Assembly (NCBI GenBank): GCA_002395155.1
Contig: DGWD01000009.1
Location: 76,584 to 140,583, forward strand
DNA: 64,000 nucleotides
Reading direction: 5' to 3'
Origin: Treponema sp. UBA4267
GTDB lineage: Bacteria; Spirochaetota; Spirochaetia; Treponematales; Treponemataceae
A model generated the notes under the pieces. It ran no database searches, had not been told where the DNA came from, and saw only the letters and a program-made list of their open reading frames with translations. This document shows positions 55,222 through 62,830 of the stretch, in pieces (the first letter of the stretch is position 1; the number at the start of each line of letters is the position of its first letter). The translations under genes and the position numbers were made by a program.

Positions 55222-56985
55222 TTATTTATCTGCTTCCTGAATGAGTTTTGTTTCCCATTCAAGGAGTTCTTTTTCCATTTGAACTTTATCACCTTTCACA
55301 TCACACATAATACGGAATACAGGTTCTGTTCCACTTCCACGCATCCAGATAAAGGCAATGTTTTTAGAATTTTTATCTTTTAATAAGATTTTTAAACCGC
55401 CTTTTCCAGAGGTAGAAAAATCGCTTACATTTCTGGTTTCTTTTGTTCCGTTTGTAATTACAGCTTCCCAACTGCAGATTCCATATTTTTTATTAAGTTC
55501 TGATTCCTTTTTCTTCCAATCCTCTTCAAAAACTTTCTGGAATTTGCCTTTGAGTTCGGCATGATTTGTGTTTTTTACATGTAAAACTGCTCTTGGTTCA
55601 GAAACACCAGTGGTTGTATATTTTGGCAAGGTATCAAGAACATCTGTAAGTGTATAATTTGGATTATATTTAATACCTGCTTTTTTACACCACATTTCAA
55701 ATAGACCATTTTCTCTCATTACAAGAAGTTTGATGATGGCAAAAATTGTGTTTAGAGGATCTCTTACAGCAGAAGGATAGGTGATTGTTCCACCATTAGA
55801 CCCTTCACCTAATATTCTAACTGTATAACCTTCAGAACGTTTTTCACGGGCAAGATTTACAACGTTAGCTTCTCCAACTTCTGCTCGGAAAACTTGACCA
55901 CCAAGAGTGTTTACAATTTCTTCGATTCTCATAGAAGTTGGACAGTTAACTGCAACTGCCGGCTTAAAATTCTTATCAGATCCATGCTGCCAGATTGAAT
56001 AAGTTAATTCTGAAAGAACAGAAAGACTAAAAACTTCCTGAGCTTTTAAGATAACTGATTTCTTTGCCTTGTCATCCCAGTAAACAATATTACCGCGGTC
56101 TCCATCACAATCAGGCATATAGCCTAAAACAACTTCCTTATGACCTTCCTTCTGCAATCTTTCCATTTCAGCTGCAACATGAATAAGGTTTTCTGCTTCA
56201 GGAATAATTTCATGAACTATTTCATTATCATTAATAGAATAGAAGTTGATATTGTGTTCTGCAAAATAATCACGATCAATACAATGATTGCGTGAAGAAC
56301 CGTTAAAATCGCAGACAACACCAATAGGATTTTCAATTATTGTGTTGTCAATCATTCCAAAGAAGTCTTCCTGATATTCTTTGTTTTCGGTTCCAGTAAT
56401 AGTTTCGTTAATAAAGTTTTTATATGCATTTAATGCATTGTATTTTGAAGAATCTGAAACCTGGTATACCTTTTGAAGTTCGGAAGTAGTGCATGAGCAG
56501 GCTTTTTTGTATGCTTCTTCAAGACCTTTTTCATCATTTAATCTGTCAGTAAACTCTTTTACAAGTTTTGCATTCTCTGTTCCGTTTAGAACTCCACCAT
56601 CATTTGTACCAAATTTAATTCCGTTATGGCCTATAGGATTATGACTGGCAGAAATATAAATAAAGCCATCCAATTTTTTAGCATAAGCCATAATTTCTGG
56701 AGCTGAAGTAATTGCTGAGTATTGGATAATGGCACCTTTCTTAATAAGGGCTCTGATCATTGAGTCTGCAATGGCGGGTCCTGTTGGACGGCTGTCAATT
56801 CCCAATGAAATAACAGGAATTTCCTGACCGCTAACTTCTTTTATATAATCAAAAAAAACATTAGCAGCTGTAACTGCAATCTTTTTATCATTTTCACTAA
56901 TTTCTGGATTTTTGTCCTGTTCATTTCCTGAAAGGGCAAATACTTTACGCCAGCCTGAAGCTGATAAAATCATGTTATGTTCCAA
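55222..56985 (-). CDS. Second phosphohexomutase
   Basis: Alpha-D-phosphohexomutase family, 587 residues from TTG 56985. Active-site phosphoserine loop FIYISASHNPIGHNGIKFG, metal loop PDCDGDRGNIV, EGSNGG instead of the usual GEESG sugar loop, and MRGSGTEPVFRIM phosphate loop. The altered sugar loop suggests a different substrate from pgm (for instance glucosamine or mannose phosphates), but this is inference. TTG is preferred as start because GGTGGAGG ends 6 bases upstream; an ATG at 57021 falls inside the promoter -10 region and an ATG at 56973 is too far. Related to, but not adjacent in function evidence with, pgm. Confidence 0.88.
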   Translation of the reverse strand: MEHNMILSASGWRKVFALSGNEQDKNPEISENDKKIAVTAANVFFDYIKEVSGQEIPVISLGIDSRPTGPAIADSMIRALIKKGAIIQYSAITSAPEIMAYAKKLDGFIYISASHNPIGHNGIKFGTNDGGVLNGTENAKLVKEFTDRLNDEKGLEEAYKKACSCTTSELQKVYQVSDSSKYNALNAYKNFINETITGTENKEYQEDFFGMIDNTIIENPIGVVCDFNGSSRNHCIDRDYFAEHNINFYSINDNEIVHEIIPEAENLIHVAAEMERLQKEGHKEVVLGYMPDCDGDRGNIVYWDDKAKKSVILKAQEVFSLSVLSELTYSIWQHGSDKNFKPAVAVNCPTSMRIEEIVNTLGGQVFRAEVGEANVVNLAREKRSEGYTVRILGEGSNGGTITYPSAVRDPLNTIFAIIKLLVMRENGLFEMWCKKAGIKYNPNYTLTDVLDTLPKYTTTGVSEPRAVLHVKNTNHAELKGKFQKVFEEDWKKKESELNKKYGICSWEAVITNGTKETRNVSDFSTSGKGGLKILLKDKNSKNIAFIWMRGSGTEPVFRIMCDVKGDKVQMEKELLEWETKLIQEADK

Positions 56986-57011
56986 TGTTTTCCTCCACCT
57001 TTTAATAAAAT

Positions 57012-57040
57012 ATTCTAGCATGTTTAAGTGTATTTAACAA
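57012..57040 (-). promoter_or_regulatory. Promoter of the second phosphohexomutase gene
   Basis: TTGTTA (57040-57035), 17-base spacer, TAGAAT (57017-57012), read on the minus strand. Its predicted start near 57005 gives a leader of about 20 bases with GGTGGAGG, pointing to TTG 56985 as start. Confidence 0.65.
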
Positions 57041-57062
57041 CTTTTCATTATTTTTATACAAA

Positions 57063-57117
57063 ACCTATAAGTTTAGTAGGTAAACCTATTGACTATTTTT
57101 TTTAATATAACTATAAA
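57063..57117 (+). promoter_or_regulatory. metQ-like promoter with TAGGT/ACCTA operator candidate
   Basis: TTGACT (57089-57094), 17-base spacer, TATAAA (57112-57117), a strong sigma-70 match. Immediately upstream are ACCTA (57063-57067), TAGGT (57077-57081) and ACCTA (57084-57088), two nested inverted repeats ending at the -35 box. Such spacing is typical of repressor or activator sites. The transcript leader would be about 47 bases with AAAGGAG. Confidence 0.6.
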
Positions 57118-57170
57118 ATACACAACACCTATGTATTTGGTGCATTTCATTTATTAAAGGAGATTCTTAT

Positions 57171-57986
57171 ATGAGAAAAACTTCTAAATTATTATTGACT
57201 GCACTTGCACTTTCCCTTTTGTTTAGTGGTAATGCATTTGCTGCAAAAAAATCAAAGAAAAACTCCAAAACAATTACTGTTGGAGCTACTCCGGAGCCTC
57301 ATGCTGCTATCTTAAATCTTCTTGTTAAAGATATGAAAGCAAAAGGATTTACACTTAAAGTTCAGGAATTTACAGATTATGTAACTCCAAACGAAGCTGT
57401 TGAATCTGGCGATATCGATGCAAACTTCTTCCAGCACATTCCATATATGAATTCTTTCAACGAAGAAAGAAATTATCATCTTGTAAGTGTTGCAGGTGTT
57501 CATATTGAACCAATTGCAATTTATTCAAACAAGATTAAAGCTCTTTCTGAATTAAAAGATGGTGCTAAGATTGCAATTCCAAATGATCCAACAAATGAAG
57601 GTCGTGCTTTGCTTCTTCTCCAGTCTGCTGGTCTTATTAAAGTTGATGAAAAAGCTGGATTGACTGCTGTTCCTGCAGATGTAATTGAAAACCCTAAAAA
57701 ATTAAAGTTCCAGGAAATTGAAGCAGCTTCTTTACCAAGAATTTTGCCAGATGTTGATGCAGCAGTTATTAATGGTAACTATGCAATTACAGCAGGCCTT
57801 ACAGCAAAAAAAGACGGATTGTTTATTGAAGGAGCAGATTCTCCTTACGTAAATGTTCTTACTGTAAAAGCTGGTAATGAAGATAATCCTGCTATTAAGG
57901 CTTTGGTTGAATTGATTAAGAGTCAGAAAGTAAAAGATTATATTGAAAAGACTTATCCAGATGGAGATGTAGTTCCAGTATTCTAA
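57171..57986 (+). CDS. MetQ/NlpA-family substrate-binding protein, not a lipoprotein
   Basis: Periplasmic solute-binding protein of the NlpA family, which for characterised members binds L- or D-methionine. 271 residues; signal peptide ends AFAA (about residue 25) with no Cys, so unlike the usual lipoprotein form it should be released by signal peptidase I. Mature motifs: ITVGATPEPHAAIL, FTDYVTPNEAVESGDIDANFFQHIPYM, KIAIPNDPTNEGRALLLLQSAGLI and the later VDAAVINGNYAITAGL, all characteristic. AAAGGAG lies 8 bases before the ATG. No MetN or MetI gene is adjacent, so the cognate transporter, if any, lies elsewhere. Monocistronic with its own regulated-looking promoter. Confidence 0.92.
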   Translation: MRKTSKLLLTALALSLLFSGNAFAAKKSKKNSKTITVGATPEPHAAILNLLVKDMKAKGFTLKVQEFTDYVTPNEAVESGDIDANFFQHIPYMNSFNEERNYHLVSVAGVHIEPIAIYSNKIKALSELKDGAKIAIPNDPTNEGRALLLLQSAGLIKVDEKAGLTAVPADVIENPKKLKFQEIEAASLPRILPDVDAAVINGNYAITAGLTAKKDGLFIEGADSPYVNVLTVKAGNEDNPAIKALVELIKSQKVKDYIEKTYPDGDVVPVF

Positions 57987-58008
57987 TTTTTGATCTAATA
58001 ATACGTCG

Positions 58009-58041
58009 AGTCAAGGCACGCTCACGCTTAAAGCCTTGACT
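58009..58041 (+). repeat. GC-rich intergenic hairpin after the metQ-like gene
   Basis: AGTCAAGGC (58009-58017) and GCCTTGACT (58033-58041) make a perfect 9-bp stem with a 15-base loop. Only TTTT follows, 6 bases later, so terminator function is uncertain. It is richer in G and C than the surroundings and may be a dispersed repeat. Confidence 0.5.
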
Positions 58042-58077
58042 TCGCCGTTTTGAAGATTTTGTAATAAACCCTCAATC

Positions 58078-58119
58078 AAAAAAAGGACTTGGTTCTGTAT
58101 AAACAGTATCAAGTCCTTT
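58078..58119 (-). terminator. Intrinsic terminator of the M23-like gene
   Basis: On the minus strand AAAGGACTTG (58119-58110) pairs with CAAGTCCTTT (58091-58082) and is followed by a run of seven T (58084-58078). A small inner hairpin, CTGT/ACAG, lies in the loop. It probably also stops read-through on the plus strand. Confidence 0.85.
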
Positions 58120-58136
58120 ATCGTTTTAAACTCGTT

Positions 58137-59021
58137 TTATCTAACTGTTATGTTATAGTTGATTTGCTTTATATTACCCAAAATATCAACTTCGGAAAGT
58201 CCAAGAGTAGCTTTACCAGGTGTAAACATTGATTCACCTAAAAGATGAAGTTCTTCATTTGGATAAACGTCTTTATTTGTGTATTTTTTCTTACCTGCAA
58301 TACATATTTTTTTGTTTTCTTGAATAATTGTGTCATAGGAAAGTTGATCCAGAACAATTCCGTTTATAGAAATGCTTGTTTTGTAAGGAACTGCAATAGG
58401 ATTACGTTTTTGATAAATACGATAAAGTCCAGAAGGATAAGTTTTATAAAGTGTTATATCAAAAAATTCATGATTTTTATTTTCGATGAAAATGCCAGTT
58501 AGAGTGAGTGGAAGACTTTCTTCAAGACGAGGCATTAAAACCATTGGATTAATTGCAGATTGATCCTTTGTATCAATGATTTGGAATTCCAGATGACTTT
58601 TTTCATTTTGCCAGCCAGAACTTCCACTTTGACCAAGAATTGTTCCTGAATCAACAGTTTTTTCGTTAATATCATTTAAGGTTATAGTTTCTGCATCCAT
58701 ATTTCCGTAGACAGAAAGAAGATTGTCTCCATGCGAAAGTATTACTGCAGTGCCCAGTGTTGATGGGAAGAAATCTGAATCATCATTATTTTCATTAATA
58801 ATTGCAAGAATGTAACCGTCTTCTACAGCTTTAATTTCGCCTGGTTCCGAAAAACAAAGTGATGAAGAAATTAACTCTCCACGGTTTTGACCAAAATATG
58901 AACTGTAGGAATCAACTTTAATATCGTTTACCGGCCAGTCAAAAGCAAATAAATTAAAAGAAAGTTCTGCTAAAATAAGAAATATATTTATAATTTTAAG
59001 TCTTTTTATCATCATCTTCAC
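58137..59021 (-). CDS. Secreted degenerate M23 (LytM) protein
   Basis: 294 residues: signal peptide (IINIFLILAELSFNLFAF), then a LytM-type beta domain (about residues 28-180) with VEDGYILAI, LGTAVILSHGDNLLSVYGNM and SGTILGQSGSSGWQNEKSHLEFQII. The N-terminal HxxxD ligands are lost and HLHFE reads HLEFQ, so zinc catalysis is unlikely. The remaining ~115 residues are beta-rich and unrecognised. GTG 59021 lies 5 bases after AGAGG; ATG 59015 is an alternative. Likely a periplasmic cell-wall factor; it follows the propeller-like gene, with 21 bases between them. Confidence 0.78.
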   Translation of the reverse strand: MKMMIKRLKIINIFLILAELSFNLFAFDWPVNDIKVDSYSSYFGQNRGELISSSLCFSEPGEIKAVEDGYILAIINENNDDSDFFPSTLGTAVILSHGDNLLSVYGNMDAETITLNDINEKTVDSGTILGQSGSSGWQNEKSHLEFQIIDTKDQSAINPMVLMPRLEESLPLTLTGIFIENKNHEFFDITLYKTYPSGLYRIYQKRNPIAVPYKTSISINGIVLDQLSYDTIIQENKKICIAGKKKYTNKDVYPNEELHLLGESMFTPGKATLGLSEVDILGNIKQINYNITVR

Positions 59022-59042
59022 TTAATCCTCTGGATATTTTTC

Positions 59043-60098
59043 TTAATCGTTAGAAATTGATAATTTTGAAATAGTAGAATCTTTTCCAACGTACAAGTTG
59101 TTATCTTTTGTATGAATAAATGCTGTATCAGCTGTAAAAGAAAATCTTCCAAGTAGTGTATTTGTTTTTTCTATTATAGAAACAGTGTATTCTTTTTTGT
59201 TTTTGCCAAGTAGGAAGATAAAGTTATCGTTTTCTTCAATCTTAATTAATTTGCTTTCAAGATTAATAATTGTATTTTCTTTTTTAATAAAATCGTAAAT
59301 GCCAAGTTTATTCTGATAATTATATAAAACTCTGTTGCCGTCTTTACAAAAGTGAACAAGAGTTTGATAAGGGGAGTCACTTGTTAGGAATGTATGATAA
59401 ATAATTTTCTGCTGATTTTCTTCTTTGTGAGAAAGTACAAATCTTTGCTGACCATGTCCTGAGATAGAAGCTACATATTGACCATCTTGGGAAATATCAA
59501 TTCCTAAAATTACAGGGTAATCACTTCCTCCAGGTGCAAAAGTTGAATTTATAGAACCATCTTCATTATTAAAAATAGAAATTGATCCATCAGCAAAGCC
59601 TGCTGCAGTGTAATTTTTATTACTAGAAAATGCTGTAATAGGCATAATTCCTTCGTATGTCCAGTCTATTTGTCCGTCATCTTTACATTTTGAAAAAGAA
59701 TTTCCACCTGGAAGCATAAGAAAAATCAAATCATCTATAAAATAAGGATAACCTTCGTGCTCAATTGTTCCGGCAAGTTCTCCGTTTGCAAAATAAAATG
59801 GCGTATTTTTACAAGAGGAATTATAGGTTGTATAATAAACATCTGAAATAGAAGTTTTTGAAGGAAAGCTTTTAAAATTGGTTATAGTACCATCTTCTGT
59901 AAAATAACCCAAAGTTTGTCCAAGATGAAAGTACATTTGTTCTTTATCAGAAGTACTTATTACAGGATTTGAAATAGAAATTTTCCATTCTGGTGTAATC
60001 TGATATTCCTTGGCCAAAGGCTTTGCTGCAAAAATTACATATAAAAGAATGAATATTAATGAAATGATAATTGGCAGGCCAAACTTCTTTTTATTCAT
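59043..60098 (-). CDS. Membrane-anchored beta-propeller-like protein of unknown function
   Basis: 351 residues with an N-terminal membrane anchor (KKFGLPIIISLIFILLYVIFA) and about 320 exported residues in repeated four-stranded blades: FSSNKNYTAAGFADGSISIF, GIDISQDGQYVASISGHGQQ and LVHFCKDGNRVLYNYQNKLG resemble WD40/PQQ-type blades. No catalytic motif. Start fixed by a TTGAAA-17-TAAAAT promoter ending 6 bases before the ATG. Probably works with the M23-like protein encoded next. Function unknown. Confidence 0.75.
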   Translation of the reverse strand: MNKKKFGLPIIISLIFILLYVIFAAKPLAKEYQITPEWKISISNPVISTSDKEQMYFHLGQTLGYFTEDGTITNFKSFPSKTSISDVYYTTYNSSCKNTPFYFANGELAGTIEHEGYPYFIDDLIFLMLPGGNSFSKCKDDGQIDWTYEGIMPITAFSSNKNYTAAGFADGSISIFNNEDGSINSTFAPGGSDYPVILGIDISQDGQYVASISGHGQQRFVLSHKEENQQKIIYHTFLTSDSPYQTLVHFCKDGNRVLYNYQNKLGIYDFIKKENTIINLESKLIKIEENDNFIFLLGKNKKEYTVSIIEKTNTLLGRFSFTADTAFIHTKDNNLYVGKDSTISKLSISND

Positions 60099-60104
60099 AA
60101 AATA

Positions 60105-60133
60105 ATTTTATAGTATTAATAAGTAAATTTCAA
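60105..60133 (-). promoter_or_regulatory. Leaderless-type promoter of the 60098 gene
   Basis: On the minus strand TTGAAA (60133-60128), 17 bases, TAAAAT (60110-60105), then 6 bases to the ATG with no ribosome binding site. Confidence 0.6.
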
Positions 60134-60182
60134 TGAAACATGTCTTTATATGTCTTTCTAAAAAGATAAGAAAAAGATGAAC

Positions 60183-60211
60183 TTGACAAAGCAACGTAAA
60201 GGATGCAAAAT
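60183..60211 (+). promoter_or_regulatory. Promoter of the HTH-PTS IIA gene
   Basis: A perfect TTGACA (60183-60188) with a weak CAAAAT (60206-60211) 17 bases on. The leader would be about 48 bases, ending with AGAGG 7 bases before the ATG. A weak -10 with perfect -35 suggests an activator-dependent start. Confidence 0.45.
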
Positions 60212-60264
60212 ATTCTAAAGTTTTCAAATAAAAAGTAATTAAAAAAGACCTAAGAGGAAAAAAA

Positions 60265-60912
60265 ATGGAAGATGATATTCTGACAATTGAAGAAGTTGCA
60301 AAATATTTGCGCGTTTCAGATAGAACTGTATATGATTGGGCCCAGAAAGGCGAAATTCCAGCCGGTAAAATTGGTACTGTATGGCGATTTAAAAAATCAG
60401 AAGTTGAAAATTGGGTAAATGCGAGACTTTCCTCTACATCAAACAAACCTGCTGAAATGCAGATTCAAATTCGTAATATTCTTTCTCCAGAACGAGTTGT
60501 TTTTATAAATCATACTACAAAGCATGATGCCCTTGTACAACTTGCTGATATTTTGTCTTCTGCTCCTCAGGTAAAAAATGCAACAGAATTGACTCAGGAA
60601 ATTCTTAAGCGTGAAGAACTTATGTCTACAGCTATTGGAAAGGGTATTGCTATTCCTCACGTAAGACTTTCATCTGTTACAGATTTAGTAATGGCAGTTG
60701 GTGTTTGTAAAAAGCCTATTACCGATTACCAGACAATTGATGATGAACCTGTAAATCTTCTTCTTATGATTGCTGCTGCATATAATCAGCATTCCTACTA
60801 CTTAAAAACAATTTCGCACTTCAGTGCAAAGTTTAAGGATAAAACAATCAGAGAGGCAATTGCTTCTTCTGCATCTGAACAGGAAGTCTACAATCTTCTT
60901 GCTCGTTCATAA
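60265..60912 (+). CDS. HTH-PTS EIIA (PtsN-like) fusion regulator
   Basis: 215 residues: an excisionase/MerR-like helix-turn-helix (about 1-55; LTIEEVAKYLRVSDRTVYDW and GTVWRFKKSEVENW) joined by a short linker to a PTS EIIA type-2 domain (about 65-215). The phospho-acceptor is His132 in GKGIAIPHVR, and the DALVQLADIL and TAIGKGIAI blocks are family-typical. PTS IIA-Ntr proteins signal nitrogen/potassium or carbon status through phosphorylation; the HTH should give this one DNA binding. No PTS transport genes (IIB/IIC, EI, HPr) are nearby, so it acts as regulator. AGAGG ribosome binding site. Confidence 0.9.
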   Translation: MEDDILTIEEVAKYLRVSDRTVYDWAQKGEIPAGKIGTVWRFKKSEVENWVNARLSSTSNKPAEMQIQIRNILSPERVVFINHTTKHDALVQLADILSSAPQVKNATELTQEILKREELMSTAIGKGIAIPHVRLSSVTDLVMAVGVCKKPITDYQTIDDEPVNLLLMIAAAYNQHSYYLKTISHFSAKFKDKTIREAIASSASEQEVYNLLARS

Positions 60913-60923
60913 GATTTATAAAT

Positions 60924-62105
60924 CTAATCTTGGAAAAAAGTGACAGGAATCCATTTGCTTCTGTCACTTTGATCCTGTGCAATCATTCCCCAAGTAACCT
61001 TAGCTGTTGTTTCCCCAAATATATATTCCTTTTGATTTTCTTCCAATTTATATGTCTGACCAGGTGCTTTAATATTAGTTGCTGCCATAGCGTGTGAATA
61101 ATCTCTTGAAATTAGTAAAATACTTTCAATATCAATAGAATTAAGCAAGATAGAAAGTAACATACTTCTTGAATCACAATCATTTCCCTGACCGCAAATT
61201 GCAGCAAGAGGAGAGGTAAAATCTGAATCATTTTTATTACCCGCTCTTTGATAGTTAAAAGTCTGTACCCAGGAAAGAAGATATTGAGCATAAGTAATAT
61301 CAGGATTTGAAGGATTTTCTTTTTCTGCTAATGGATAAAGTGCTTCAAAAGTTTTTTCAGAAAAATCTTCCAGACGACCAAAAGCATCTCTGTAAATCAT
61401 TTTATAATAACGCTGCCAGGCTTCCTTCCATAATGCGTGTTTTGCATAAAGTTTTAAAACAGAATATTCTAGTTCAATTACAAAGTTAGAAGCTTCAATA
61501 TCAGCTTTATCTATTTGACTTATAATAGTTTTATTATTAATTGTAACCTTGTTTTGAGTTTTTCCTTGTGATGGAAAAGCGTAGCTTGTTATGATTCCGG
61601 GTACATTGTAATAGTCAGGATTTATACAAAGGCCATTTAAAGTTGACATAATAAACTGTTCACATGCTGCTTCTTTATCTGAAGGTGCATAACACATAAG
61701 ATTGATATAAGAACCTTCGATTAAAGATGGAGCACAAATAGCCCAGCCTTTATAATTTTGATCAATGGTCATAGAAAAGGATGATATGGCACAAGTTTTT
61801 TTTGACCAGTAAAAAGAATCTATATCAGATTTTGCAGATAATTTGGAAAGTGTATTTTTTAAAACGGATGCTGAATCAGTTTTGTCTAAATTATTATAAA
61901 TACGCAAAACCAAAGTAACCGGAATATTTGGGTGCGAAAAGATATAGGACATTCCATCTTCCGTGTAAGAATCAATCTGAAAGCCCTCTGGTATATCTAG
62001 AGAAAATTTAAAATCCTTATCTGAAATACTTTCTGCGTTTAGAGAAAAAATGCTGCTTAATAATAAAAAAACAAATAAAAATCTGAATTTTGAAAGTCTT
62101 GTCAT
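60924..62105 (-). CDS. Secreted transglutaminase-like protein
   Basis: 393 residues with a signal peptide (FRFLFVFLLLSSIFSLNAE) and a C-terminal transglutaminase-like (papain-fold) region: GQGNDCDSRSMLLSILLNSI carries the nucleophile Cys, SRDYSHAMAA the His, and an acidic third residue may come from YIFGETTAKV. Such bacterial domains act as proteases or peptide-modifying enzymes. The N-terminal half (about 25-185, KFSLDIPEGFQIDSYTEDGM) resembles the DUF of photosystem II reaction-centre-like lipoproteins, an impression only. AGAGG lies 9 bases before the ATG. Divergent from the pseudouridine synthase. Confidence 0.78.
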   Translation of the reverse strand: MTRLSKFRFLFVFLLLSSIFSLNAESISDKDFKFSLDIPEGFQIDSYTEDGMSYIFSHPNIPVTLVLRIYNNLDKTDSASVLKNTLSKLSAKSDIDSFYWSKKTCAISSFSMTIDQNYKGWAICAPSLIEGSYINLMCYAPSDKEAACEQFIMSTLNGLCINPDYYNVPGIITSYAFPSQGKTQNKVTINNKTIISQIDKADIEASNFVIELEYSVLKLYAKHALWKEAWQRYYKMIYRDAFGRLEDFSEKTFEALYPLAEKENPSNPDITYAQYLLSWVQTFNYQRAGNKNDSDFTSPLAAICGQGNDCDSRSMLLSILLNSIDIESILLISRDYSHAMAATNIKAPGQTYKLEENQKEYIFGETTAKVTWGMIAQDQSDRSKWIPVTFFQD

Positions 62106-62127
62106 TTTAAATTACCTCTATTAATAT
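62099..62127 (+). promoter_or_regulatory. Promoter of the pseudouridine synthase gene
   Basis: TTGTCA (62099-62104), 17-base spacer, TAATAT (62122-62127), then 7 bases to ATG 62135. The -10 box covers the upstream ATG at 62126, so the latter would lie before the transcription start. Confidence 0.55.
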
Positions 62128-62134
62128 GTTTCGG

Positions 62135-62791
62135 ATGAATCCTATTCCTATTTTATACGAGAATGACGAAATAATTGTAATAAATAAACCTTCGGGACTT
62201 GCTGTTCAGGGTGGTCAGGGAATTACACATTCTTTAGATGTAGATTTTTCAAAAGAGCTTGGCTATAAAATTTTTTTGGTTCACAGACTTGATAAAGATA
62301 CTGCAGGTCTTATGATTGTTGCAAAATCAGCTCAGGCCGCAAATAAGTGGACAAAAATGATTGGGGCTAAAGATGCTAAAAAGGAATATATTGCAATTTG
62401 TGCCGGCAGTCTAAAAAATAAGGAAGGTTGGATAAAGGAATCGCTGGTGCAGCATGGAATCGAAAAAGCTGCATCTACATTTTACCGTGTTGAAAAGGAA
62501 TGGGATCTGCTTGTTGAAAACCCTCAGGAAGGACAGAGTGAGTCTATAAAAATGTCTCAAATTCGCTTAAAACTCGATACAGGTCGTATGCATCAAATTC
62601 GTATACATCTTTCTAAGCAAGGTTGCCCAATTGCAGGTGATGATCAGCACGGAAATTTTAAGATAAACAAAATTTTAAAAAAACAGATGAAGATAAAGAA
62701 ACTTCTTTTAGCTTCTGTAAAACTAAGTCTTCCAGTTAATAACAAAGAAATGGTATTTGAAATTCCTCTTCCTGATTATATGCAGTTTTAG
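62135..62791 (+). CDS. RluA-family pseudouridine synthase
   Basis: Isomerises uridine to pseudouridine in rRNA or tRNA. 218 residues: IVINKPSGLAVQGG start motif, catalytic HRLDKDTAGLMIVAKS (Asp in the HRLD motif), KEYIAICAG and LDTGRMHQIRIHLSKQGCPIAGD near the end. There is no S4 domain, so it belongs to the shorter RluA/RluC-like forms; the target base cannot be told. The promoter position places the start at 62135 rather than the in-frame ATG 62126. Followed by rmlB with its own promoter. Confidence 0.93.
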   Translation: MNPIPILYENDEIIVINKPSGLAVQGGQGITHSLDVDFSKELGYKIFLVHRLDKDTAGLMIVAKSAQAANKWTKMIGAKDAKKEYIAICAGSLKNKEGWIKESLVQHGIEKAASTFYRVEKEWDLLVENPQEGQSESIKMSQIRLKLDTGRMHQIRIHLSKQGCPIAGDDQHGNFKINKILKKQMKIKKLLLASVKLSLPVNNKEMVFEIPLPDYMQF

Positions 62792-62818
62792 CTTATTTAA
62801 TAATTCTTCTATTTATGT

Positions 62819-62824
62819 TACAAT
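62819..62824 (+). promoter_or_regulatory. -10 box of rmlB, leaderless type
   Basis: TACAAT ends 6 bases before the ATG at 62831, with no ribosome binding site. The -35 region (TTTAAT at 62796-62801, 17 bases upstream) is weak. Confidence 0.45.
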
Positions 62825-62830
62825 ATAAGA

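Noticed and set aside
60910..60935. AGATTTATAAATCT palindrome between the HTH-PTS IIA gene and the transglutaminase-like gene
   Set aside because: A perfect but purely AT-rich palindrome without a T-run; it could be chance. Not called as terminator or operator.
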